DNA of 63,666 nucleotides from Brevundimonas sp. GTDB taxonomy: Bacteria; Pseudomonadota; Alphaproteobacteria; Caulobacterales; Caulobacteraceae. Location: NCBI RefSeq assembly GCF_016463485.1, contig NZ_JAEMRD010000005.1, positions 1 to 63,666 of the forward strand, written 5' to 3'. The position numbers and the translations under genes are program-made. Of the stretch, positions 48,513 through 58,000 are shown piece by piece. Every line of letters starts with the position of its first letter. Position 1 is the first letter of the stretch. The notes beneath the pieces are model-generated. The model was given only the letters and a program-made list of their open reading frames with translations, did not search any database and was not told the DNA's origin.

Positions 48513-49738
48513 GCCGGTTCTCCCCCGGCCGTCGCTGCATCGAGCGAAAGGACACGGTCGGCCAGGCCACTGTCGTCGAACACCCGGTCCCAGAACAGGC
48601 CTTCGCGCTGGGTGCGCTGCTTGGCCGTGAGGCTGAGCGGCTTGCCATAGACGACGTCAAGCATTGCCTGCTGGAACTCGCGCGGACTGGAGGCCACGAT
48701 GACGCCGGCGTCGCCCTGATGATCCTCGAACGAGCGCATGGCGACCGAGGTCGCGACCACCCACTTGCCCGAACTCAGGGCCTCGGCGGTCTTCAGGTTG
48801 CTGCCGCCACCCGCGCCGATCGGCAGCAGTATGCCCTTGGCATTCTCGCGCAGCCAGCTGAGCTCGGCGTCCGACGGATGGGGGAAAAAGTGGGTCCGGT
48901 CGCCGTAGGCCTCGGCATGCGGCTGATACAGGCCCGACTGGTAGATGCCGTCCGAAGCCCCGCCGCAGATCGCAAACATCTTTTCCGGTGGGAAGCCGTA
49001 GAGACCGCCGCTGAGGACGTATTTCTCGAACCCCTGGATGTTCGGCGGATAAGCGCTGCCGACGAAATAGAGGTACTCGTTGGCCTTGAAAACAGCTCCG
49101 TGGGGCGGGCGCTTGGCTTTACCGGGACGCTCGCTGCCATTGCGCACCACCAGCGGCTTGCAGGCGGGATTCAGGCCGCGATACGATTGGGCATCGGCCG
49201 CCGACACGCAGAACAGCAGGTCGGCCTGCTCGGCCAGTTCGGTCTCGATGTCCAGGACCATGGTCTCGACGCGATTGACCAGCTTGCGATCCACTCCGAC
49301 CCCTTCGAGGATGTCGCGCTTCAGCGGCGCCTCGAAATTGTGCGACGAATAGATCAGCGAGGTGTCGGTCAGAACGCCTTCCTCGCGCAGTTTGCGCACC
49401 AGCGGCCACATGAAAGGCTGCTCGATCTGAACGGCGTCTGGCTGGAAGCATTCTATCAGGGACCGGAAATGCCGATACGGGCCGCTCTGGCTCGCCGCGA
49501 AGGCTCCGCTGCCCATGTCCTCGATAAACGGAACGTCCGAATAGATCCCGCCGATCGATGAATAGGGATAGTCCCGCTCGGTCACCTTTTCGGGGCTGTA
49601 GGTCGTCGCGGAATAGACCGAGGCGTACAGATACTGGATGCCCGCCCGCTCGTAACACAGGCCGATCTGGGTCGTGCGCCGCTGACCGCCGTGGACCGGC
49701 AGACGAATGGGATAGGTGCCGAGCGACAGGACTTTCAT
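48509..49738 (-). CDS. GT-B glycosyltransferase (family 1/4-like)
   Basis: 409 residues. The N-terminus MKVLSLGTYPIRLPVHGGQRR is typical of GT4-type enzymes. FQPDAVQIEQPFMWPLVRKL and SLIYSSHNFE mark the acceptor lobe, and ILLPIGAGGGSNLKTAEALS followed by SGKWVVAT is the nucleotide-sugar site. The first Glu of the usual EX7E motif is replaced by the GGGSN variant. Start 49738 overlaps the stop of the upstream glycosyltransferase (ATGA); the upstream in-frame extension has no likeness. Donor and acceptor unknown. Confidence 0.88.
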   Translation of the reverse strand: MKVLSLGTYPIRLPVHGGQRRTTQIGLCYERAGIQYLYASVYSATTYSPEKVTERDYPYSSIGGIYSDVPFIEDMGSGAFAASQSGPYRHFRSLIECFQPDAVQIEQPFMWPLVRKLREEGVLTDTSLIYSSHNFEAPLKRDILEGVGVDRKLVNRVETMVLDIETELAEQADLLFCVSAADAQSYRGLNPACKPLVVRNGSERPGKAKRPPHGAVFKANEYLYFVGSAYPPNIQGFEKYVLSGGLYGFPPEKMFAICGGASDGIYQSGLYQPHAEAYGDRTHFFPHPSDAELSWLRENAKGILLPIGAGGGSNLKTAEALSSGKWVVATSVAMRSFEDHQGDAGVIVASSPREFQQAMLDVVYGKPLSLTAKQRTQREGLFWDRVFDDSGLADRVLSLDAATAGGEPA

Positions 49739-51111
49739 CGGGCCGCCTCCACCCAGCGATTGAGGATACCGTAGAACAGGTCGGCCGAGTCGTCCCAGGT
49801 CACAGGCTTGTATTCCGTGAGGGAACGCTTCTCGAGGTCGGCGATCATGGCGTCGTCGGTAAAGACAGAGATCAGGGTGTCGGTCCATTTCCGCAGATCG
49901 ACCGGATCGATGTAGAGCGGTGCCGTACCACCGACCTCGCGCAGCGATCCCGCTTCACTGCTGAGGCAGGCCTTGCCCAGCGCCATCGCCTCGACCAGCG
50001 ACAGGCCGTAGCCTTCGTACTTCGACGGGAAGACCACGAACCGGGCCCTGCGATACAGTTCCGTCAGATCCTCGTCCGGGATTCCTGACAGGATCAGGAC
50101 CCGGTCGGCGATCAGGGGATTGGTGCGGATTTCCTGGACCAGGTTGTCGGTATTCCAGCCCACCCGACCGACGAACACGCACATGGCGTCGTCCGGGATC
50201 GCACCGGACCGGACGCCATACTCGAACGCATCGACGATGGTCCTGTGGCTCTTCCTGGGCTCGATGGTCGAGACGTAGAGCAGGTATCGCTTGCCCGCGA
50301 GGGCGGTCGGGAAACCCGGCTGGGTCCCGGCGGCGGCTTCCACGATGTCACTGCCGAGAGGCCAGGCCTCCAGCGGCATGGACGGCAGTCGCCATTCCGA
50401 AAGATGACGCGCGACATCGGCCTTGGTCGTCTCGGAGATGCAGAAGGCGTAGTCAGCCGTCCAGAACAGCTCGCCGAAATACTTCTTCAGCAGATCCACA
50501 TAGAAGGGCACCACGTACTGGGGATACAGCAGTGGAATGATGTCGTAGATGATGGCCAGGTATTTGAAGCCGGTCTTCTTGCGGATCTTGCGCATCCCGC
50601 GGACGTTCTTGTGTTCCCAGTCCAGACCGCCGTTGATGATCCAGGTCTTGGCATTCATCGGGACCGGGCCGGACACCACCTGGCTGACGCTGACCAGGTT
50701 GCGGCGACCGTCGGCGTTGACGTTTACGAAGCGGTTCTCTTCGCGCAGTTGCAACAGGTCGGCCAGGGGCAGATCGGCCAGGCGGGATCGCAGCGCCAGA
50801 ACCGCCTCGGCTCCCGTCATGTCCGTCGGCATGTCATCGAGGATATTGCCGCGCTCCGAAATCGATCGGTCCAGCCGCAGGCCGCGCATGTCGTCCAGTG
50901 CGATCCAGCATTCGCCGGCCAGGACCCGCTCGGCGAAGGCCGGCTGGATCACATAGTAACGCTGGGTCGCCTGGTGGAAGAAACAGTACCGGACCGGCGA
51001 GGCGCAGCGGCCCTCGGCGCGACGGGCGATCTCTCGCTCGACCCGGGTGATGCCGACCGGAGCGCCCCCCCAGGAGATGGACGTCGTGATGTCGAAATAG
51101 ATCGTCGTCAT
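49735..51111 (-). CDS. GT-B glycosyltransferase (family 4-like)
   Basis: About 458 residues, starting MTTIYFDITTSISWGGAPVG, ITRVEREIAR, a pattern seen in GT4 enzymes of exopolysaccharide and O-antigen clusters. The C-lobe has YLLYVSTIEPRKSHRTIVDAF and the EX7E motif in YEGYGLSLVEAMALGKACLS. ATG 51129 and 51195 are alternative starts; none has a clear Shine-Dalgarno. First gene of the overlapping GT-GT-TPR unit, 130 bp downstream of the M10 protease gene. With galU nearby, a glycan attached to or anchoring the secreted RTX proteins is a reasonable inference. Confidence 0.88.
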   Translation of the reverse strand: MTTIYFDITTSISWGGAPVGITRVEREIARRAEGRCASPVRYCFFHQATQRYYVIQPAFAERVLAGECWIALDDMRGLRLDRSISERGNILDDMPTDMTGAEAVLALRSRLADLPLADLLQLREENRFVNVNADGRRNLVSVSQVVSGPVPMNAKTWIINGGLDWEHKNVRGMRKIRKKTGFKYLAIIYDIIPLLYPQYVVPFYVDLLKKYFGELFWTADYAFCISETTKADVARHLSEWRLPSMPLEAWPLGSDIVEAAAGTQPGFPTALAGKRYLLYVSTIEPRKSHRTIVDAFEYGVRSGAIPDDAMCVFVGRVGWNTDNLVQEIRTNPLIADRVLILSGIPDEDLTELYRRARFVVFPSKYEGYGLSLVEAMALGKACLSSEAGSLREVGGTAPLYIDPVDLRKWTDTLISVFTDDAMIADLEKRSLTEYKPVTWDDSADLFYGILNRWVEAAR

Positions 51112-51241
51112 CGCGGGAGCGGACACCATCGGTCGTCGGTCATGTGAAAGCGCGGGCGTAGCGACGGCAATCCCCCCGGCCGGCCCGCGCTGCATGCCTA
51201 ACGATCAATGACCTTGCTGGCAATCGCCGCCGACGACGATC

Positions 51242-54200
51242 CTAAAGCAGCCAGTCGCCGGGCTGGCCGACGGCCGGATGGAAGTAGGGATCGATCACGA
51301 CAAGGTCCGGGTCGCTGGGCAGGGTCAGGGCCGACGATGTCCAGTAGGCCCCCTTCAGCGAGGCGGCGTCCATCGGGTCCGTGTCGAAGGCGTCGAAGGC
51401 CATCGGCGAGGCGTCGGGGCCCATATCCAGCTCGGTCGGCCAGATGAAGACGTCCGCCTGCGGCAGGGTCTCGATCACGGACTTGGCGACCGGCTCCAGC
51501 GCAGCGGCCCCGGCCGTCCACAGGATGTCGCTGGCGGTGATCGTGGCCCCCGCGACCTGGATCAGCATGTCGTTCGTGCCGTTGCCGCCGATGTCCACAA
51601 AGATGAACGAGCTGCCGCCGGTGTAGGCGATGCTGAAGACGTCCGTACCACTAGCGCGCACGGAGCGCAGGTCGATCTTGTCGGAGCCGACCGTGAAGCC
51701 GAACAGGGTGTCGGCGGCCGACACGCTCGAATCCGACGCGGCGAAATACAGGAAGGTGTCCGCCCCCGCCTCGCCGAACAGCACATCCGCGCCGCCGCCG
51801 CCAACCAGGATGTCATTCCCGGCACCGCCATAGATCGGATCCGCCAGACTGGACCCGACCAGGACATCGGCATTGCCCGAGCCGATCATGTAGATGCCGT
51901 GGGTATTGCCGTACAGGATGTCGCGCCCGTTGACGGCCAGGTTGGCGGCGGTGGTCAGGAACGCGCCTGTCGGGGTCTCTGCGAAGACGAAGGTCGAGCC
52001 GTTGTCGGTGCGGATCAGGCTGATGGAGGTGGTGCCCAGTTCCCTCAGGTCGATGAAGTCGGTGCCGGTCTGGAAATCGTACAGGTTATCGAAGCCGGTC
52101 GTCTGGTTGGAATCCGAGGCGAGGCGGTATTCGAAGATGTCCGCGCCTGTCCCGCCCGAGATGGCGTCGGCCCCACGGCCCCCGATCAGGATGTCGTTGC
52201 CGCCGTTGCCGACCAGCGGATCGGCAAAGCCGGTCCCGACCATGGTCTCGCCGGCCTCGGACCCAATCATGAAGACGCCGTGCGTGGTCGCGTAATTCAA
52301 ATCCGAGCCGTTGATCTCGCGTCCGATGGCCGCCAACTGGAAGGCACCCGCCGGGGTCTCGGCAAACAACACGCTGGAGCCGTTGATGCGGGCGATGCTG
52401 ACCGAGGTGGTGTTCAGGGCGTTCAGATCGATACGGTCGACCCCGGTCTGGAAGTCCGCAAGGTTGTCCTGGGCCGCCGCAGTGGAATCGCTGGTGGCCT
52501 CGTAGACGAAATAGTCGACGCCGCCGCCTCCGATCAGGGTGTCGGCGCCGCCACGGCCGGTGATGTAGTTGACGCCCGAAGTGCCTGTAAGGGTTTCGCC
52601 GGCAGCCGTGCCGAACAGATTGGTCGGCGTCGAACCGGGCGTCACGAGCAGTATGTCGGACTGGCTCACCGCCCCCTGGACCCGCACCGAGAACAGCCCG
52701 GCCGCGGTCGTGCCTGTGACGATGTTGTAGATGCCAGAGGCGGTGATCGCCACGCTGGTCAGGTTCAGCGCGATCAGGTCGATCTTGTCGATCCCCGTCT
52801 GGAAATCGCTGATGACGTCGTCGGCGACGCCCGTGTCGATGTAGGAATCTGCGCGCGATCCGAAGCGGAAGGTGTCGGCCCCCGCGCCCCCGGTCAGCAG
52901 GTCGTTGCCGCCGCCGCCGATCACGGTGTCGTCGCCCGCTCCGCCGATCAGCCAGTCGGTGCCCGCCCCGCCGGTCAGGATGTCATTGCCGTCGCCGCCG
53001 TCCAGCGTCGAGCCGCCCAGGGTCGGCGTGACCACGGCATGGCCCGGCACGGACACGTGCAGCGCATAGGTCGATCCCGCCGTCATGGCGCCGCTGGTGA
53101 AGGTGTTGTTGCCGTTGGTCAGCCACAGGGCCACCTGGATGTAATAGGTCCCGGCCGTGGTAAAGGTGTAGCTGATGGCGGAGTTGGTCGACTCTTCGCC
53201 GACGTCGGCAGCGTCATCGTTCTGGGCCAGTTCGGTTCCGCCCCCGTCGAACAGCCGCAGGGTCGAGTCGAACGAAGCCCCGTCGATATCGAACCGCACC
53301 GTCTGCCCGGCTCCCACGGTCACCGCATAGTATTCGACGCCGGCATGGGCCGTGGCGACAACCGTGGCGTGGGGCGTGGTCGTCGGATTGGTCACGCCGT
53401 CGCGGGCCAGAAGGTCGAAGCCACCGTCCAGCGACACGGCGGTCGCGATGGTGTTGTTGGCCTCACTGGCAGCCTTGATGATGTCGGGTGCCCCGCCGCT
53501 GGTTCCGGGTGCCCCTGCGGTCAGGACGTCGTTGCCGCCCAGGCCGAAGATCGTGTCGATCCCGCCGCCGCCCTGAATGTTGTTGGCCACGGCGTCGCCG
53601 GTCAGGGTGTCGTTGAAGGTCGAACCCGCCAGGTTCTCGATCGAGACCAGGGTGTCGGCCCCGTCCGCGCCCGTGGCCGTCCCGTTGGTCAGATTGACCA
53701 CCACGCCACCGCTCGCTGCGCCGTAGTTGGCCGTGTCTGACCCTGCACCGCCGTCGATCACGTCGTTGCCGAGCCCGCCTGAGATCAGGTCCGCGCCGTT
53801 GCCGCCGGCCAGGGAGTCATTGCCCAGACCGCCTTCGATGATGTCGTTGCCGTCCCCACCCACGATGGCGTCGTTACCGCCCAGCCCTCGCAGGATGTCG
53901 TTGAACACCGTGCCCACGATGGAGTTGGCGGTGATGTCGCCGATTGCCGTGATCCCGGCTGCAGGCGCAGGGGCCGTGACGCTCTGGTCCGAAAAGCGCA
54001 GCACCTCGACGTTCGAGATCGTGTCGGTGCCCTCCGGCCCCACGACCGTCGCGGTCGTGCCGTTCCAGGTGATCGTATAGGCGGAGCGCAGGCCGCTGAA
54101 GACCGCTGTGTCGTTGCCCAGACCGCCGTCGATGACGTCGTTGCCGTCGCCACCGGTCAGCAGGTTGTCACCCGCGTTGCCGAAGATGGTGTCGGCCCCC

Positions 54201-55276
54201 GCTCCCCCGATGGCGATCTCGATCGAGGCCCCCACGGCGATCGAGACATTGCCTGTCAGGCCGCCGACATTGGAGAAGCTGCCCTGGCGCAGGTCGATGA
54301 TCTGGGTCTCGCCGTAGCCCGAGAAGTCAAGCGTGTCGGTCCCGCCTGCATCCCAGACGCAAAACACCAGCCGGCTCGCGCCCGACGTCGCCGAATAGTA
54401 GGCACGGCCCGAGTTGGAGTTGAAGCCATAGACGGTGTCGCCCGTCCGCGTCGTCATGTTCGCGCCGTACAGCCGCTGGGCTGCCGCGATGTCGTCCATC
54501 AACGGTGCCGAGGCATAGGTGCTGGTTCCGAACGACCCACCTGTATTGCTCTCGCTGAAGTAGCTCATCACCGTGTATTGGCGAGAGTCCTCGTAATAGG
54601 TCGCGTCATTAGCATAGGTGATCGTCACCCCGTCCGAGGCATTGTAGTCGGCCGGATGGTGCAGGCCGATCGCGTGGCCGATCTCGTGCGTCAGGGTGTG
54701 CTGGCCATAGTTGAGACCCAGCGGATTCGGGTTGGCCGCGACCGAGATGTTGACCCAGACGTCGCCGGCGTTCGACGTCGTCGCCGTGCTGCCGGGCCCG
54801 TAGGCGAAGGCAGCCGAACCCGCAGATCCTGCCCCATAGTTGCCGAACAGGATCGAGGCGCTGTCCGAATAGCCGGTCCCGGCGTCCTGGCGCACGAAGG
54901 TGATGTTGGCCACATCGGACCAGGCGGCCAGCGCCACCAGGGTCGCGGCGATCTGGGCCGTGTTGAACTGGCTGAAGATCGAGGTGTCGCTCGGCATGGT
55001 CGTCGGGGCCGTAGCCCGGAACGCATAGGTCACGGTCGCGGCGGTTCCCAGGGCACCAGAGCCCCAGTGCAGGTTGTTGCGCGTGATCTGGACCCCGGCG
55101 GCATCGGTGGTCAGAGACGGCCTCGACCCCACCAGTCCGCCGCGGTCGTCGGCGTTCAGGAAGGACAGGGGATCATCGCCCGGGACGACGGTCAGACCGC
55201 CGAATTCCCAGCCCTCGACGGGAAACGGGTCCATGTCCACCGAGGGTTCAGTGACGTCGGCGAGCGGATCGGCCAT
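51242..55276 (-). CDS. serralysin-type M10 zinc metalloprotease with RTX repeats and internal PPC domain (RTX3)
   Basis: 1344 residues, far longer than classical serralysins (about 480). It has no signal peptide. The catalytic domain has HEIGHAIGLHH (zinc ligands His197, His201, His207; Glu198) and the Met-turn YTVMSY (Met237). Then come Peptidase_M10_C-like sequence, RTX blocks, a PPC (pre-peptidase C-terminal) beta domain at about residues 610-748 (HAGVEYYAVTVGAGQTVRF; STLRLFDGGGTELAQNDD), more RTX, four DFxxGxDxIDL-like modules, the shared C-terminal module, and the tail GDWLL. Exported by the type I system; the inhibitor-like lipoprotein would protect the producer. RBS GAGGA before ATG 55276. 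Confidence 0.95.
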   Translation of the reverse strand: MADPLADVTEPSVDMDPFPVEGWEFGGLTVVPGDDPLSFLNADDRGGLVGSRPSLTTDAAGVQITRNNLHWGSGALGTAATVTYAFRATAPTTMPSDTSIFSQFNTAQIAATLVALAAWSDVANITFVRQDAGTGYSDSASILFGNYGAGSAGSAAFAYGPGSTATTSNAGDVWVNISVAANPNPLGLNYGQHTLTHEIGHAIGLHHPADYNASDGVTITYANDATYYEDSRQYTVMSYFSESNTGGSFGTSTYASAPLMDDIAAAQRLYGANMTTRTGDTVYGFNSNSGRAYYSATSGASRLVFCVWDAGGTDTLDFSGYGETQIIDLRQGSFSNVGGLTGNVSIAVGASIEIAIGGAGADTIFGNAGDNLLTGGDGNDVIDGGLGNDTAVFSGLRSAYTITWNGTTATVVGPEGTDTISNVEVLRFSDQSVTAPAPAAGITAIGDITANSIVGTVFNDILRGLGGNDAIVGGDGNDIIEGGLGNDSLAGGNGADLISGGLGNDVIDGGAGSDTANYGAASGGVVVNLTNGTATGADGADTLVSIENLAGSTFNDTLTGDAVANNIQGGGGIDTIFGLGGNDVLTAGAPGTSGGAPDIIKAASEANNTIATAVSLDGGFDLLARDGVTNPTTTPHATVVATAHAGVEYYAVTVGAGQTVRFDIDGASFDSTLRLFDGGGTELAQNDDAADVGEESTNSAISYTFTTAGTYYIQVALWLTNGNNTFTSGAMTAGSTYALHVSVPGHAVVTPTLGGSTLDGGDGNDILTGGAGTDWLIGGAGDDTVIGGGGNDLLTGGAGADTFRFGSRADSYIDTGVADDVISDFQTGIDKIDLIALNLTSVAITASGIYNIVTGTTAAGLFSVRVQGAVSQSDILLVTPGSTPTNLFGTAAGETLTGTSGVNYITGRGGADTLIGGGGVDYFVYEATSDSTAAAQDNLADFQTGVDRIDLNALNTTSVSIARINGSSVLFAETPAGAFQLAAIGREINGSDLNYATTHGVFMIGSEAGETMVGTGFADPLVGNGGNDILIGGRGADAISGGTGADIFEYRLASDSNQTTGFDNLYDFQTGTDFIDLRELGTTSISLIRTDNGSTFVFAETPTGAFLTTAANLAVNGRDILYGNTHGIYMIGSGNADVLVGSSLADPIYGGAGNDILVGGGGADVLFGEAGADTFLYFAASDSSVSAADTLFGFTVGSDKIDLRSVRASGTDVFSIAYTGGSSFIFVDIGGNGTNDMLIQVAGATITASDILWTAGAAALEPVAKSVIETLPQADVFIWPTELDMGPDASPMAFDAFDTDPMDAASLKGAYWTSSALTLPSDPDLVVIDPYFHPAVGQPGDWLL

Positions 55277-55310
55277 GGATTCCTCGAGGGCTCGGACTGA
55301 AAACTGGCAT

Positions 55311-55339
55311 TAGACTAGCGACCGCAGCGGCCACGACAA
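55311..55339 (-). promoter_or_regulatory. candidate sigma-73-type promoter of the M10 protease gene
   Basis: On the minus strand TTGTCG (-35, 55334-55339) is followed after 14 bases by GCTAGTCTA (-10, 55311-55319), about 35 bases before the ATG. It matches the Caulobacter housekeeping consensus (TTGACGS, 10-14 bases, GCTANAWC) in form and spacing. Confidence 0.5.
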
Positions 55340-55399
55340 GCGAGAAAGCCGGAGGCCCCATCACGATGCCGAGGCGGGCCCGTCCCGATTGACCGTGAC

Positions 55400-55418
55400 A
55401 GCGGCGCTTCCCGCCGCT
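55400..55418 (+). promoter_or_regulatory. hairpin before argB
   Basis: AGCGGCG (55400-55406) pairs perfectly with CGCCGCT (55412-55418) around CTTCC, 15 bases before the argB ATG. It may lie in the leader. A TTGACCG -35-like element sits just upstream (55389). Function not shown. Confidence 0.3.
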
Positions 55419-55433
55419 ATCAGCCCGCGCGTG

Positions 55434-56375
55434 ATGGAAGACACCGACCGGCAATCCGACGATCAGGCGCGCGACGCCCAGGCCTGGGCGACGGCCAAGA
55501 CCCTGGCCGAGGCCCTGCCCTACATCCAGATCTACGATCGCGAGACCGTCGTCATCAAATACGGCGGCCATGCCATGGGCGAGACCGCCGTGGCCAAACA
55601 GTTCGCCGCCGATGTCGTCCTGTTGAAGCTGATGGGCGTCAACCCGGTGGTGGTCCACGGCGGCGGACCCCAGATCAGCGCCATGCTGGAAAAGGCGGGG
55701 GTGAAGTCGAACTTCATCGACGGCCTGCGGGTCACCGATCGTGACACCATGGCGGTCGCCGAGATGGTCCTGTCCGGCGCGGTCAACAAGGAAATCGCGC
55801 ACTGGATCTCGGTCGCCGGCAAGGAGGCCGATGTGCGTGGCGTAGGCCTGTCGGGCAAGGACGCCGGCCTGCTGACGGTCGAGAAGACCACCCGCACGCG
55901 CCGCGACCCCGACAGCCTGATCGAGCACGAGGTCGATCTGGGCTTCGTTGGCGAGCCGACCAAGGTCGACCCCAAGCTGATCGCCGGCCTGATCGCGTCG
56001 GAGACCGACGACTGGGTGCCCGTCATCGCCCCGATCGGTGTCGCCGAGGACGGCCAGACCTATAACGTCAACGCCGACACGGTCGCCGGCGCCGTGGCCG
56101 GATCGCTGAACGCCAAGCGGATGCTGCTGCTGACTGACGTCAAGGGCGTGCTGGACGCAGACGGCAACCTCATTCGCCAGATGTCGGTGGCCGAGGCGCA
56201 AGGGTTGATCGACACCGGCGTCGCCACCGGGGGCATGATCCCCAAGCTGCTGACCGCCATCGAGGCTGTATGCTCCGGCGTCGAGGCCGTCGTCATCCTG
56301 GACGGCCGCCGCCCCCACGCCATGCTGGTCGAGCTGTTTACCGAGCACGGGGCCGGGACGCTGGTGACGGCGTGA
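55434..56375 (+). CDS. argB: acetylglutamate kinase
   Basis: Phosphorylates N-acetylglutamate in arginine synthesis. 313 residues, amino-acid kinase fold: [11 protein letters not shown] (phosphate-binding), [23 protein letters not shown] motif ([10 protein letters not shown]), [10 protein letters not shown] and GMIPKLLTA. The frame opens earlier with a TTG at 55389, but ATG 55434 gives the normal length. It is the first gene of argB-HAD-dapD, coupled by a GTGA overlap. Confidence 0.97.
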   Translation: MEDTDRQSDDQARDAQAWATAKTLAEALPYIQIYDRETVVIKYGGHAMGETAVAKQFAADVVLLKLMGVNPVVVHGGGPQISAMLEKAGVKSNFIDGLRVTDRDTMAVAEMVLSGAVNKEIAHWISVAGKEADVRGVGLSGKDAGLLTVEKTTRTRRDPDSLIEHEVDLGFVGEPTKVDPKLIAGLIASETDDWVPVIAPIGVAEDGQTYNVNADTVAGAVAGSLNAKRMLLLTDVKGVLDADGNLIRQMSVAEAQGLIDTGVATGGMIPKLLTAIEAVCSGVEAVVILDGRRPHAMLVELFTEHGAGTLVTA

Positions 56376-57030
56376 CGCTGGACCTGTCGCACATCGACAC
56401 CTGGGTCTTCGACCTCGACGACACCCTGTATCCGCGCGAGCAGGGGGTGATGGGTCTGGTCCAGGCCCGGATCAACGCCTTCATGGTGGACGCGGTCGGC
56501 CTGCCCGCCGACGAGGCGAAGGTGCTTCAGAAACAGTTCCTGACCGAATACGGCACCTCACTGGCCGGACTGATGGCCAACTATGCGGTCGATCCGGCCA
56601 AATTCCTGCGCGAGGTGCATGACGTACCTCTGGATAGCCTGGAACCCAATCCGCGTCTGGCAGATGTGCTGGCCGGACTGCCGGGCCGCAAATTCGTCCT
56701 GACCAACGGCGCACGCTTTCATGCCGCCCGCGTCATGGAGCGGATCGGGATCACCGACCTGTTCGACGGGGTCTTCGCGATCGAGGACATGGACCTGACG
56801 CCCAAGCCCGCCCCCTCGACCTATCGTCACTTCGTCGAACGCTTCGCCATCGATGCCCACCGCGCCGTCTTCTTCGAGGACACGCCGCGCAATCTCCAGC
56901 CGGCCAGGTCGCTCGGCATGGCCACCGTCCTGATCGGCGACGGACACGGCCACGAGATCGGGCCATGGGTCGATGCGACCGCCCCCGACCTGCTCGACTT
57001 CCTGACCCCCTACGCACTCAAGGCCGCCGC

Positions 57031-57034
<4 letters not shown>
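56372..57034 (+). CDS. HAD-family pyrimidine 5'-nucleotidase
   Basis: 220 residues. HAD motifs: [12 protein letters not shown] (nucleophile Asp), II VLTNGA, III Lys in [21 protein letters not shown]. The 'DLDDTLYP' plus helical cap is the pyrimidine 5'-nucleotidase/SDT1-like branch, which dephosphorylates UMP/CMP-type nucleotides and may clean up modified ones. It starts at GTG 56372, overlapping the argB stop, and its stop overlaps the dapD ATG. A link with arginine or lysine synthesis is not obvious, but I know this order from other alphaproteobacteria. Confidence 0.88.
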
Positions 57035-57888
<854 letters not shown>

Positions 57889-58000
57889 TCGCGCCCCACA
57901 GCTTGCGGGCGTTTTGGGCTTGACGCGACAACCGCCCCGCAACAGGACTGCATCCGGCCTCCACCGAGGCTTTCCTACTGATTCCGGAGTCGATTTTCCG

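Noticed and set aside
55389..55433. Upstream TTG start for argB
   Set aside because: It would add 15 residues outside the conserved fold, has no Shine-Dalgarno, and the stretch contains a perfect hairpin better placed in a leader.
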